Source: Donghicola mangrovi
GTDB lineage: Bacteria; Pseudomonadota; Alphaproteobacteria; Rhodobacterales; Rhodobacteraceae
DNA: 64,000 nucleotides
NCBI RefSeq assembly: GCF_013377535.1
Contig: NZ_JABCJE010000003.1
Span: 1 to 64,000, forward strand
Reading direction: 5' to 3'
The translations under genes were made by a program, and so were the position numbers. Below, one piece after another: positions 41,958-51,289 of this stretch; position 1 is the stretch's first letter; every line of letters begins with the position of its first letter. Below the pieces are notes generated by a model that searched no databases, was not told where the DNA came from, and was given only the letters and a program-made list of their open reading frames with translations.

Positions 41958-43288
41958 TGCCCGGCCCGTTTGTAGTCCCCGTTCACGGCGATCTGGACCT
42001 GCCGAAAAAGGTTGATGTGGTGGTGATCGGGGGCGGCATCATCGGATGCTCCACCGCGCTTGAACTGGCAGAGCAGGGCCTGAAGGTCGCGCTTTGTGAA
42101 AAGGGCGGGATCGGGCATGAACAGTCCAGCCGCAATTGGGGCTGGGTCCGCATCACGCGCCGCGATCCCCGCGAAGTCCCCTTGATGGCCGAGGCGCTGC
42201 GCATCTGGCCGACGCTGGCGGAACGCACGGGGCGGGACTTGGGCTATAAACGGTCGGGCATCGCCTTTGCCTGCGGGACGCCCAAGGATTACGCCGAACA
42301 CGAGCGTTGGCTGGAGCAGCTCAAGGACTACCAGTTCGACAGCCGCATGATGTCCCGCGAGGAATTCGCGGCCATGACGCCGGGGTTCGAACTGCCCATC
42401 GAAGGGGCGCTATATACCTCCGCCGACGGGCGGGCCGAGCCGCAAAAAGCAGCCCCCGCCATTGCCGAGGCCGCTCGGGAACGTGGGGCCCATATTCTGA
42501 CCGAATGCGCGGTGCGCGGGATCGAAACCAAGGGCGGCGCGGTCTGCGGCGTGGTCACTGAGCGCGGCGAGATTGAATGCGAGCAGGTCGTTCTGGCGGG
42601 GGGCGCTTGGTCCAGCCTCTTTGCGCGGAATACCGGTCTGCGGTTGCCCCAGCTGAAGGTGAAGAATTCCGTCATCCGCACCAAGCCGCTCGAAGGCGGG
42701 CCGGAGCACGCGATCTGGTATGATGGCTTTGCGATCCGCAAGCGGCAGGACGGCGGCTATACCATTGCAGACGGGTTCCGGAACATCGTCGACATCGTGC
42801 CCGATAGCTTCCGTTACATGCGCGATTTCATGCCCGCCCTCGGGGTCCAATGGAAGGCGCTGATGCTGAGGTTCGGCGGGCGGTTTTACGACGAGGCGCG
42901 GCTGCCGAACAAATGGGCCCTCAACGAGGCCAGCCCCTTTGAATATAACCGCGTCCTTGATCCCAAACCGTCCTTCTCGCTTCAGGACGAGGCGCTGCGC
43001 AATCTGCGCAAGGCCTTTCCCGTCTTTGAAAAGGCCGAGATTGCCCAACGATGGGCGGGGGCGATTGACGTGACCCCCGACGCCATTCCCGTGATTTCCG
43101 GTGTTGATGACATTCCGGGGTTCTACATTGCGACCGGTTTTTCGGGCCACGGCTTTGGCATTGGCCCCGCCGCCGGACGTCTGACCGCTGATCTGGTGCG
43201 TGGTGTCACGCCCTTGGTCGATCCCACGCCCTTCCGCTTCTCCCGTTTCTCCGACGGCTCGAAAATCGAGATCATCAGCGGCTTCTAA
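41957..43288 (+). CDS. FAD-dependent amine/amino-acid oxidoreductase (DAO family), copy 1
   Basis: A 443-residue DAO-fold flavoenzyme. The dinucleotide loop VVIGGGIIGCSTALELAEQG is at about 20-39, followed by EQSSRNWGWVR, and the C-terminal FAD segment is GFYIATGFSGHGFGIGPAAGR. The ATG at 41957 overlaps the SDR stop; GAGGAG lies upstream. It is clearly paralogous to the protein at 48314. Oxidative deamination or demethylation of an imported amino acid, betaine or opine is the expected job. Confidence 0.88.
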   Translation: MPGPFVVPVHGDLDLPKKVDVVVIGGGIIGCSTALELAEQGLKVALCEKGGIGHEQSSRNWGWVRITRRDPREVPLMAEALRIWPTLAERTGRDLGYKRSGIAFACGTPKDYAEHERWLEQLKDYQFDSRMMSREEFAAMTPGFELPIEGALYTSADGRAEPQKAAPAIAEAARERGAHILTECAVRGIETKGGAVCGVVTERGEIECEQVVLAGGAWSSLFARNTGLRLPQLKVKNSVIRTKPLEGGPEHAIWYDGFAIRKRQDGGYTIADGFRNIVDIVPDSFRYMRDFMPALGVQWKALMLRFGGRFYDEARLPNKWALNEASPFEYNRVLDPKPSFSLQDEALRNLRKAFPVFEKAEIAQRWAGAIDVTPDAIPVISGVDDIPGFYIATGFSGHGFGIGPAAGRLTADLVRGVTPLVDPTPFRFSRFSDGSKIEIISGF

Positions 43289-43394
43289 ACTTCCCCCAAC
43301 TGGTGCGGCGCCTGCGTGTCCACCTGACAGAGAACGTGTGCCTTGCGCTAGCCTCGATCTCTTCTCCTCCCTCAGCGCGAACAGGGAAATCAAG

Positions 43395-45056
43395 ATGACT
43401 GACGAGAAGAAAAATTCCGCACATCTCAGCCGCCGCCAGGCCTTGATGATGATGGGGGCTGCTGGTGCGGCCTTGATGACGCCCATGGCGATTGGCCGCG
43501 ACAAAGCCTTTGCCGCCAATGCCGATGCGACCGGTCAGCTGGTTCTGGCATTCTCCCAAGAGCCCACCGTGTTCAACCCTCTGATGCCCCACATCGAGGT
43601 GGACGAGGGCGTGTATTACGCGGTCTACGACACCCTGTTCGACTTTGATCCCGATGGTGAGTTCTTCCCCATTCTCGCTGCCGAAGTTCCCACCGTTGCC
43701 AATGGCGGTATCTCGGCAGACGGTCTGTCGTGGAAGCTGAAACTGAAAGAGGGCGTCACGTGGCACGACGGCACGCCGTTCACCGCCGAGGATGTGAAAT
43801 TCTCGCTCGAACTGACCGTTGATCCCGATTTCCGCTCGTTCCGCTCGACCGGTTACAAGCTGATGCAGGACATCACCGTTGTCTCGGACACCGAGCTGAC
43901 CTGGACCATGAGCGAACCCTTCGCCCCCATGGCGGCCATTCTGGCATCAACCTACATCGTGCCCAAGCACGTGTTCGACGGGGCCGCGGACAAGAACGCC
44001 ACCATCCTGAACACCGCGCCCATCGGCACCGGCCCCTTCAAGTTCAAAAACCGGATGGCAGGCGATCACATCGAGCTGGAAGCGAATGCCGACTATCACA
44101 TGGACGGCCCGTTCCTGAAGACGCTGATCATCAAATACGTGCCTGACTTAAACGTCATGTACACCCAGTTCAAATCGGGCGACATCGACGTCATCGGCCT
44201 GCAGTACATCACCCCTGACCACTTGGCCGAGGCGGAAACGCTGGACGGCAAGGTTGTCAAAGTGGCGGGCACCGCGACCTTTGAGTCCATCGGTCTGAAC
44301 ATGACCCGTCCGCAGTTTCAGGACAAAGCGGTCCGTCAGGCGCTGTACTTGGCGATCGACAAAACCTCGATCATCGACGCGCTCTATTACGGCGTGCCCA
44401 CCCCGACCGAGACCTACATGCCGCAGCAGTCGTTCTACTATAACGACAGCCTGCCCAAACACGAGTTCAGCATCGACAAGGCGAACGCCATGTTGGACGA
44501 GGCGGGCTGGGAAAAAGGCTCGGATGGCATCCGTGTCAAAGACGGCGTGCGCCTGTCCTTCTCGAACTCGACCACTGCGGGGAACCACCTGCGGGAGCAG
44601 GCACAGCAGTTCATCCAGCAGACCTTTGCGATGATCGGCGTCGAGATGACGATCAAGAACTTCCCGCCTGCGGTCATGTGGGGCGACTACTGGATGAACT
44701 CCGAGTTTGACTCGGTCGTCGTTGGCCTGAACACGCTGGCGGGTGCGGACCCTGACACCTCGGATTACTTCATGTCCACCATGTCGCCCGCATTGGGTGG
44801 GTCGGGGCAGAACACCTTTGCCTACCAGAACCCCAAGGTAGACGAGCTGCTGACCAAAGGCGCGCAGAACTTTGTCCCCGAGGAACGCAAGGCGATCTAT
44901 CAGGAAATGCAGGCCGTCATGCGCGAGGATCTGCCCTTCTTGCCGATGTTCCAATACGCGGTGGTCAAAGGCTGGAAAGACGACGTGACCGGCCCAACCC
45001 CCAACGTGAACAACCGGATCGATACATGGAACGTGCGCGATTGGGCGCGCACCTGA
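43395..45056 (+). CDS. ABC transporter substrate-binding protein, peptide/opine family 5
   Basis: A 553-residue SBP_bac_5 protein (DppA/OppA type). The start carries a Tat-like leader: twin Arg in SRRQALMMMGAAGAALM, then an AFA-AN cleavage region near residue 36. Family segments TWHDGTPFTAEDVKFSLE and GTGPFKFK are present. It binds a peptide-like or opine-like ligand in the periplasm. The frame is open far upstream, but the ATG at 43395 gives the leader. A stem-loop follows the gene. Confidence 0.92.
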   Translation: MTDEKKNSAHLSRRQALMMMGAAGAALMTPMAIGRDKAFAANADATGQLVLAFSQEPTVFNPLMPHIEVDEGVYYAVYDTLFDFDPDGEFFPILAAEVPTVANGGISADGLSWKLKLKEGVTWHDGTPFTAEDVKFSLELTVDPDFRSFRSTGYKLMQDITVVSDTELTWTMSEPFAPMAAILASTYIVPKHVFDGAADKNATILNTAPIGTGPFKFKNRMAGDHIELEANADYHMDGPFLKTLIIKYVPDLNVMYTQFKSGDIDVIGLQYITPDHLAEAETLDGKVVKVAGTATFESIGLNMTRPQFQDKAVRQALYLAIDKTSIIDALYYGVPTPTETYMPQQSFYYNDSLPKHEFSIDKANAMLDEAGWEKGSDGIRVKDGVRLSFSNSTTAGNHLREQAQQFIQQTFAMIGVEMTIKNFPPAVMWGDYWMNSEFDSVVVGLNTLAGADPDTSDYFMSTMSPALGGSGQNTFAYQNPKVDELLTKGAQNFVPEERKAIYQEMQAVMREDLPFLPMFQYAVVKGWKDDVTGPTPNVNNRIDTWNVRDWART

Positions 45057-45068
45057 TCCCACTCTCTT

Positions 45069-45093
45069 GGTCAGCCGCGTTACGCGGCTGACC
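45069..45093 (+). other. Intercistronic stem-loop after the binding-protein gene
   Basis: GGTCAGCCGCG pairs perfectly with CGCGGCTGACC over a TTA loop, with no T-tract. Such hairpins between a binding-protein gene and its permease genes usually protect the upstream mRNA and give excess binding protein. Confidence 0.7.
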
Positions 45094-45125
45094 TCCCCCA
45101 ACGTTTACCTACATGAGGGGACATC

Positions 45126-46076
45126 ATGGCCCGCTATCTTCTGTCTCGGCTCGGCCAGAGCCTTATCCTGTTGCTGATTGTGTCCTTTATCGGGTTCGCG
45201 GTGCTGACGCTGGCCCCCGGTGGACCCCTGTCGCAATTCGCGCTCAGTCCGGGCATGACACAGGAACAAATCGACAAGATCGCGAGCCAGATGGGCCTCG
45301 ACCGCCCCGTGGTCGTCCAGTACTTCGACTGGCTCAGTCATCTGGTGATCGGCGACTGGGGCACGTCCTATCGGGACGGCCAGTCGGTGCTGCACGTGAT
45401 CGGCAGCCACCTGTTCGCGACCCTGCTTTTGATGGGCACCGCGACCGTGATTTCCGTGACCCTTGGCAGCAGCATCGGCATCTACAGCGCCCTGCGCCGT
45501 GGCGGAGCGTTCGATTACACCATGACGGTTTTCGCGATGGTCGCCCTGTCGATCCCGACCTTCTGGTTCGGTCTGATCGCCATCTACATCTTTTCCCTGA
45601 ACCTTGGCTGGCTGCCCGCGGGCAACATGTACACGGTCGGTGACGGCTCGGTTCTGGACTATGTCCGCCACCTGATCATGCCCGCGACCGTTCTGGCGCT
45701 GGTCGATGTCGCGATCTGGAGCCGTTACATGCGGACCTCGACCCTGAACGTGGTGAACCAGGACTTCGTCCGCACCGCCAAGGCCAAAGGTCTGACCGGT
45801 CGCCGCGTTCTGTTAAAACACATCGTCGGCAACTCGCTGGTCCCGATGATCACGCTGGCTGGTCTGCAACTGCCCATGGTCCTTGGCGGTGCGTTGGTGA
45901 CCGAGACCGTGTTCACGTGGCCCGGCATGGGGCGGCTGTTCCTCGATAGCCTCGGGTACTCGGATTACCCCGTGGTCATGGGGCTGTTGATGGCTTCGGC
46001 TGTTCTGGTTCTGGTCGGCAACCTGCTGGCTGACATCACCGTTGCGCTCATCGATCCGCGCATCCGCCTTGATTGA
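45126..46076 (+). CDS. DppB-type ABC transporter permease
   Basis: A 316-residue inner-membrane permease with about six helices. It has the N-terminal LSRLGQSLILLLIVSFIGFAVL helix typical of DppB/OppB and the EAA loop segment VRTAKAKGLTGRRVLLKHIVGNSLVP that docks the ATPase. It lies after the binding-protein gene; its partner DppC follows 10 bp downstream. Confidence 0.93.
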   Translation: MARYLLSRLGQSLILLLIVSFIGFAVLTLAPGGPLSQFALSPGMTQEQIDKIASQMGLDRPVVVQYFDWLSHLVIGDWGTSYRDGQSVLHVIGSHLFATLLLMGTATVISVTLGSSIGIYSALRRGGAFDYTMTVFAMVALSIPTFWFGLIAIYIFSLNLGWLPAGNMYTVGDGSVLDYVRHLIMPATVLALVDVAIWSRYMRTSTLNVVNQDFVRTAKAKGLTGRRVLLKHIVGNSLVPMITLAGLQLPMVLGGALVTETVFTWPGMGRLFLDSLGYSDYPVVMGLLMASAVLVLVGNLLADITVALIDPRIRLD

Positions 46077-46086
46077 GGAACTGCCC

Positions 46087-46968
46087 ATGACAACCCTGTC
46101 CACCAATTCCACCGAGCGCAAACCCCTTATCAAGTCCCGCGCCCTGCGCCGGTTCCTGAGCCACAAGCTGGCCCTGATCGGCACCGTCATGGTGCTGACC
46201 TTAACGCTAGCCTGTTTCGTCGGCCCCTACCTGCTGCCCTATGACGAGCTTTACATCGACCTGATGTCCCGTTTCGCCCCGCCGGGGACGAACGGCCACA
46301 TCCTTGGCACCGACCCCTTGGGCCGTGATATTGCCGCGCGCCTGTTTCATGCGGGGCAGATTTCGATGGCGGTCGGGTTTGCGGTGATGATCATCGCGAC
46401 CTGCATCGGGTCGGTGATCGGCGTGATTTCCGGCTATTACGGGGGCGCTGTGTCCGCGGTTCTGATGCGGGTCGTCGATGCCTTCCTGTCGTTTCCGTCG
46501 GTGTTCTTGCTGCTGGCGCTGGCAGCGTTCATCCAGCCCGGCCCTGTGATGATCGCCCTGATCATCTCGGCCACCAGCTGGATGGAAGTCGCCCGCATCG
46601 TCGAAGCCGAAGTCAAATCCCTGCGGAACCAGGACTTCGTCCAAGCGGCCCACATGCTAGGTCTGTCGAACCGCTGGATCATGTTCCGCGAGCTGCTGCC
46701 CAACGCCATTGGCCCCATCATCGTCGCCGCAACCCTGACAGTGGCCCGCGCGATCCTGCTAGAGGCCTATATCTCGTTCCTTGGCTACGGCATCCAGCCG
46801 CCGCTGCCCAGTTGGGGCAACATGCTGAACGGTGCGCAACAGTATCTGGCGAATGCACCTTGGCTGGCCATCGTGCCGGGGGTGGCGATCACCATTGCGG
46901 TTGCGGGCTTCAACTTCATCGGGGACGGCCTGCGGGACGCCTTTGACAGCCGCAGCGATTTGGGATGA
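46087..46968 (+). CDS. DppC-type ABC transporter permease
   Basis: A 293-residue permease with an N-terminal LRRFLSHKLALIGTVMVL helix and the DppC hallmark HILGTDPLGRDIAARLFHAGQIS. The EAA loop is VQAAHMLGLSNRWIMFRELLPNAIGP. The ATG at 46087, with GAGGA upstream, was chosen over an upstream in-frame start inside dppB. Its stop overlaps the next gene's start. Confidence 0.93.
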   Translation: MTTLSTNSTERKPLIKSRALRRFLSHKLALIGTVMVLTLTLACFVGPYLLPYDELYIDLMSRFAPPGTNGHILGTDPLGRDIAARLFHAGQISMAVGFAVMIIATCIGSVIGVISGYYGGAVSAVLMRVVDAFLSFPSVFLLLALAAFIQPGPVMIALIISATSWMEVARIVEAEVKSLRNQDFVQAAHMLGLSNRWIMFRELLPNAIGPIIVAATLTVARAILLEAYISFLGYGIQPPLPSWGNMLNGAQQYLANAPWLAIVPGVAITIAVAGFNFIGDGLRDAFDSRSDLG

Positions 46969-48299
46969 GCCACGCCATGCGCAAGTTCTCGGAATTCAAG
47001 GACACTTTGTGGTACGCGACCGCGCCCGATGCGCCAGAGACAAAGGCGCTGAAGGGTGAGGTCAAAGCTGACGTTTGCATCGTCGGGGCGGGTTATTCCG
47101 GCCTGACCACTGCGCTGGAGTTGGCGCGGGCAGGGGTCTCGGTCGTGGTGCTAGAGCGCGAAGAGGTGGGGTTCGGCGGATCGGGCCGGAACGCGGGCCA
47201 CTGCACGCCGACCTTCACGCACTTCAGCCTGCCGGAATTGCGCAACCACTTGGGCGCGCCCTGGGCCGACCGCCTGATCCAGCGCCAGACCCGCGCGAAT
47301 GACAAAGTGGCGGCCATGATCGCCCGCTACAACATCGACTGCGAGTGGGAGCAGAACGGCTACGTCCAAGGCGCGCTATTCCCCTCTCACCTGAAAACCC
47401 TGCGCGGCCACATGGACAGTTACAACGCCGTCGGGGCCCGCACCCGTCTGCTGGATCGGGAAGAGGCACACGCCATCACCGGATCGCCCCGTTTCTACGG
47501 TGGCTGGTTCCACGAAGAGGCGGGCGGGCTGAATGCATTGGCCTATGCCCGTGGGCTGGCCCGCGCCGTGCAGCAAGAGGGTGGGGTGATCTACACCGGC
47601 ACCTCTGCCCAAAGCTGCGATCGTCAGGGCCAGGCGTGGGTTGTCAAAACGCCAAACGGCTCTGTCCGCGCGGAAAAGGTGATCTATACAACGGGCGCCT
47701 ATACGGTTGCGGGTTGGCCGAAACTGGATCAGACCTTCAAGATCATGCGGGTGTTCGTGGCGGCCACCCAGCCGATGTCCCCAGAGTCCCAAGCCGTTGT
47801 CCTGCCCAAACGGACCACGATCCAGGACGGGCGCGGCGACATCTACGTCTACAAATACAACCGTGAGAACCGGATTGTGGCGTCGATGTTCCCGATGGGT
47901 GCCCGTGGCCGCGACCCTGCGCTGACCCGCCAAATCCTGTCGGCGCGGCTAAAGTGGCTGCACCCTGACCTGAAGGAAGAACCGCGCTGGGACTTCTTCT
48001 GGTATGGCGAACTGGACATGCAGCGCCGGACGGTTCCGCGGCTCTATGGCCTTGCGCCCGGTGTGGTCGCGATGACGGGGCTGTCGGGGCGGGGTGTGCC
48101 AACGGGGTCGATGATCGGCGGCATTCTGGCCGATTGGGCGAAAGGTACGCCCGAAGCCGATCTGGACCTGAAGCTTGAGCCCCTCAGCCAGCAACCCCTT
48201 TACATGAGCATCGCGCCGCAGGCCGCACTTCGCGGGTACCGGCTGCGCGACAACTTGCGGGCCAAACTGCAAAATGCACCGCTCCCCCCATTTGCATGA
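46965..48299 (+). CDS. FAD-dependent oxidoreductase (DAO/GlcD-type, PuuB-like)
   Basis: A 444-residue DAO-fold flavoprotein. The FAD loop is CIVGAGYSGLTTALELARAG at about 30-49, then GFGGSGRNAGHCTPTF, as in gamma-glutamylputrescine oxidase-like enzymes. The C-terminal segment GLSGRGVPTGSMIGG binds the flavin pyrophosphate. It is a different branch from the two GFSGHGFG-type oxidases at 41957 and 48314. Coupled to the permease gene by ATGA overlap, so it probably acts on the imported compound. Confidence 0.88.
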   Translation: MSHAMRKFSEFKDTLWYATAPDAPETKALKGEVKADVCIVGAGYSGLTTALELARAGVSVVVLEREEVGFGGSGRNAGHCTPTFTHFSLPELRNHLGAPWADRLIQRQTRANDKVAAMIARYNIDCEWEQNGYVQGALFPSHLKTLRGHMDSYNAVGARTRLLDREEAHAITGSPRFYGGWFHEEAGGLNALAYARGLARAVQQEGGVIYTGTSAQSCDRQGQAWVVKTPNGSVRAEKVIYTTGAYTVAGWPKLDQTFKIMRVFVAATQPMSPESQAVVLPKRTTIQDGRGDIYVYKYNRENRIVASMFPMGARGRDPALTRQILSARLKWLHPDLKEEPRWDFFWYGELDMQRRTVPRLYGLAPGVVAMTGLSGRGVPTGSMIGGILADWAKGTPEADLDLKLEPLSQQPLYMSIAPQAALRGYRLRDNLRAKLQNAPLPPFA

Positions 48300-48313
48300 A
48301 ATAGGAGAACGTC

Positions 48314-49666
48314 ATGCCTGGACCGAAAGTCGAACCGGTCGAGAATAGCCCCGCATTGCCCGAACAGGTCGATGTGGTGATCATCGGCGGAGGCATCGCA
48401 GGGGTCTCTGCCGCGCTAGAGCTTGTGGAGCGCGGGATGACAGTCGCCCTGTGCGAAAAGGGCCAGATCGGCGCCGAGCAATCCAGCCGCAATTGGGGTT
48501 GGGTGCGTCTAACCCACCGTGACCCCCGCGAAATGCCCCTGATGATCGAGTCCGTGCGCCTGTGGAAATCCATGGACGAACGCACGGGCCAAAAGACCGG
48601 CTATGTGCAGTGCGGGGCGACCTATACGGTGACCTCCGACGCGGCCTTGGCCTATGAAAAACGCTCGGCCGAGGAGCTGCAATCCTATCAAATCCCCGCC
48701 AAAGTCCTGAGCCCAGAAGAGGTCAAAGAGGCCTTTCCCGACTTTGACTTGGGCATCAAGGGCGCGCTGCACAATCCGCATGATGGCCGTGCGGAACCCC
48801 AGTCAGCGGCACCTGCCATTGCGCGCGCGGTCCTGCGCAATGGCGGGACGGTTCACCAGAATTGCGCGGTGCGGACGCTGGAAACGGTGGATGGCAAGGT
48901 TTCGGCGGTGGTCACGGAACATGGCCGGATCAAATGCGATGCGGTGCTGGTTGCGGGCGGCGTCTGGTCGCGTCTGTTTCTGGGGAACCTCGGGATCGAG
49001 CTGCCGCAGCTCTGGACCAAGGGGAATGTGCAGCGGATAGACCCCGTGCCGGATGGGCCCGAGGGGACGCTCAAACACCCCGAATTTGCGATGCGCAAAC
49101 GTGCGGACGGGGGCTATACCATCGCTTCTGCCACCCCGAGCCGATATCAACTGACACCTGACAGCTTCCGTTTGTTCTTCAAGTTCCTGCCGACGCTGAA
49201 AAACGAATGGCGCAGCCTGAGTTTGGGGATCGGGCCCGCGTTCTTTGAGGCGTTGCGGATGCCGCGCCGCTGGACCGCGCAGGATGTGACCCCGTTCGAG
49301 AAGAACCGCATCCTTGATCCGGTGCCGGACACCTCCTTGCTGGACAAGGCTCTGGCCACGCTGAAAGAATTCTATGCCCCCTTCAAGGACGCCAAAATCG
49401 CGCAGCGGTGGGCGGGGTATATTGATGTCATGCCGGATGTGATCCCCGTGATCTCGGACACTTCGGGGGTCAAGAACGGCATTCAGGGGCTGTTTGTGGC
49501 GACAGGATTTTCAGGACACGGCTTTGGGCTGGGGACGGGGGCAGGGCGGCTGGCGGCGGACTTGATCACCGGCCAAGGTCCATGCGTCGATCCGACCCCC
49601 TTTCGCCTGAGCCGTTTTTCCGACGGCTCGAAAATCAGTCCGATGGGGGGCATCCTGCAACGCTGA
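48314..49666 (+). CDS. FAD-dependent amine/amino-acid oxidoreductase (DAO family), copy 2
   Basis: A 450-residue flavoenzyme closely similar to the one at 41957: same MPGP start, VVIIGGGIAGVSAALELVERG, EQSSRNWGWVRLTHRDPREMPLM, and GFSGHGFGLGTGAGR near the end. The pair frames the transporter genes and suggests duplication followed by division of labour. AATAGGAGAA precedes the ATG. Last gene of the operon; a bidirectional terminator follows. Confidence 0.88.
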   Translation: MPGPKVEPVENSPALPEQVDVVIIGGGIAGVSAALELVERGMTVALCEKGQIGAEQSSRNWGWVRLTHRDPREMPLMIESVRLWKSMDERTGQKTGYVQCGATYTVTSDAALAYEKRSAEELQSYQIPAKVLSPEEVKEAFPDFDLGIKGALHNPHDGRAEPQSAAPAIARAVLRNGGTVHQNCAVRTLETVDGKVSAVVTEHGRIKCDAVLVAGGVWSRLFLGNLGIELPQLWTKGNVQRIDPVPDGPEGTLKHPEFAMRKRADGGYTIASATPSRYQLTPDSFRLFFKFLPTLKNEWRSLSLGIGPAFFEALRMPRRWTAQDVTPFEKNRILDPVPDTSLLDKALATLKEFYAPFKDAKIAQRWAGYIDVMPDVIPVISDTSGVKNGIQGLFVATGFSGHGFGLGTGAGRLAADLITGQGPCVDPTPFRLSRFSDGSKISPMGGILQR

Positions 49667-49678
49667 CGCTGCGCAACA

Positions 49679-49708
49679 AAAAAGGCAGGCCGAAAGACCT
49701 GCCTTTTC
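49679..49708. terminator. Bidirectional terminator between convergent operons
   Basis: AAAAGGCAGG and CCTGCCTTTT pair over a short CCGAAAGA loop, with A-run on one side and T-run on the other, between the oxidase gene and the convergent hpaI gene. Confidence 0.88.
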
Positions 49709-49731
49709 CGATGGTACGTGAGGCTGGGGAG

Positions 49732-50478
49732 TTAGCCCAGCAGACCTTTGCGAAGGGCTGCCATGTCCACGGTTTTTGACACAAATACAGCGCCGGCCTC
49801 GATGGCGGCGTCGTATACTTCGGGGTTCAGGGTCAGCACGCCGGCGGGCAGACCCGCGGCGCGAATGCGGCGGATGCCCTCGAGCGTGGCGGCGATCACA
49901 TCGGGGTGGTTGGGGTTACCAACGTGACCCATGCTGGCCGCCAGATCGGCGGGCCCGATAAAGATGCCATCCACGCCTGGAACGGCGGCGATGGCTTCGA
50001 TCTCGGTCATAGCCTCGACGGTTTCTACCTGAACCAGCAGGCAGATTTCAGCGCGGGCCGCCTTGTGGTAGCCCGCGATCTTGCCGAAACGGGTGGCGCG
50101 GGTCATGCCCGACACGCCGCGAATGCCCGCAGGGGCGTATTCCACGGCGGCCACAGCCTCGGCGGCCTCAACCGCATTCTGGACATAGGGGATCAGCAGG
50201 GTTTGCGCCCCAAGGTCCAAGAGCTTTTTGATTTCGGCCGCGTTCAGCGATCCGGGGCGCACGATCGGCGTCACCGGATAGGGAGCGATGGCCTGCAGCA
50301 TCGGCAGCACCGAAATCGGGTCCAGCGGCGAATGCTCGGTGTCGAACATCATCCAGTCGAACCCGCAATCGGCCATCATCTCGGCCGCCAAGGGATCGCG
50401 CAGAGTGCACCAGATGCCGGTTTGCAGACGCATCTCTTGCAGGGCTGCCTTGAAGGCGTTCTTGTACAGATCGGCCAT
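49732..50478 (-). CDS. hpaI: HpaI-type class II pyruvate aldolase
   Basis: A 248-residue HpcH/HpaI aldolase. GIWCTLRDPLAAEMMADCGFDWMMFDTEHSPLD carries the active-site His, VRPG the Arg, VQVETVEAMTEIEAIAAVPGVDGIFIGPADLA the metal-binding Glu and Asp. It cleaves 4-hydroxy-2-oxoheptanedioate to pyruvate and succinic semialdehyde, or related hydroxy-oxo acids. hpaH lies directly upstream (12 bp). Confidence 0.9.
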   Translation of the reverse strand: MADLYKNAFKAALQEMRLQTGIWCTLRDPLAAEMMADCGFDWMMFDTEHSPLDPISVLPMLQAIAPYPVTPIVRPGSLNAAEIKKLLDLGAQTLLIPYVQNAVEAAEAVAAVEYAPAGIRGVSGMTRATRFGKIAGYHKAARAEICLLVQVETVEAMTEIEAIAAVPGVDGIFIGPADLAASMGHVGNPNHPDVIAATLEGIRRIRAAGLPAGVLTLNPEVYDAAIEAGAVFVSKTVDMAALRKGLLG

Positions 50479-50490
50479 CGTTATCCCCAG

Positions 50491-51273
50491 TTATTCGAAG
50501 CTGACGCCGATGGACCCAAGCGGGCCGTAATCGGCATAGATCACATCACCCGAGGCGATATCGACAGGGCGGGTAAAGGACCCACCCAGCACGATGTCAC
50601 CCTTCTTGAGGCCACCCCCCAACGGCGCCAGCTTGTTCACCAGCCACGCAATCCCCGCGGCTGGGTGCCCCATGATCGCGGCAGACACACCGGACTCCTC
50701 GATCACGCCATTCTTTGACAGGGTCGCAGCGACCCAACGTACGTCCAGATCAAAGGGGCGGAAAATGCGGCCCCCCAGAACGATTGCCCCAAAGGCTGCG
50801 TTGTCGGCGATCGTGTCGGTGATCGCGCGCGGCACCTCGGTGCGGTAGTCGATGATTTCCAGCGCGGGCGTCACGTATTCGGTGGCGCGCATCACGTCGT
50901 GCATCTGGCAACCTTCGCCCTGAAGATCCTCGCCCATGACAAAGGCCAGTTCGGTTTCGAGGCGCGGCTTGATGAAGGTGCCCGCAGCGATACGGGCGCC
51001 GTCCTTGAACAGAGCGTCGTCAAGCATGACGCCGTAGTCGGGCTCGGTCATCTTGCTGGCCATCTGCATGGCGCGGCTGGTCAGGCCGATCTTGCGGCCA
51101 ACGATCTTGGCCCCTTTGGCGATGCGCCCCTCGGCCCAGCGGCGCTGGATGTCATAGGCGTCCTCGATCTCCATCTCGGGATAGGTCTTGGACAATTGAG
51201 GGACAACGATCCGGGTCTGCTCGGCGGTCAGCAGGGATTCTGCTGCCGCCTGACGCTGTTCGTTCGAAAGCAT
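50491..51273 (-). CDS. hpaH: 2-oxo-hept-4-ene-1,7-dioate hydratase (HpaH)
   Basis: A 260-residue member of the fumarylacetoacetase-fold hydratase/decarboxylase family. KIVGRKIGLTSRAMQ, DYGVMLDDALF, PRLETELAFVMG and ALEIIDYR contain the expected acidic metal ligands. It makes the substrate of HpaI. The ATG at 51273 gives the usual length; the frame is open 26 codons further. The ring-opening and earlier homoprotocatechuate genes are absent from the window. Confidence 0.88.
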   Translation of the reverse strand: MLSNEQRQAAAESLLTAEQTRIVVPQLSKTYPEMEIEDAYDIQRRWAEGRIAKGAKIVGRKIGLTSRAMQMASKMTEPDYGVMLDDALFKDGARIAAGTFIKPRLETELAFVMGEDLQGEGCQMHDVMRATEYVTPALEIIDYRTEVPRAITDTIADNAAFGAIVLGGRIFRPFDLDVRWVAATLSKNGVIEESGVSAAIMGHPAAGIAWLVNKLAPLGGGLKKGDIVLGGSFTRPVDIASGDVIYADYGPLGSIGVSFE

Positions 51274-51289
51274 GAACTGGTCCTGTGGT

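Noticed and set aside
38283-48585. Many long antisense frames opposite the transporter and oxidase genes
   Set aside because: They mirror strongly biased GC-rich coding frames on the other strand and have no motifs of their own.
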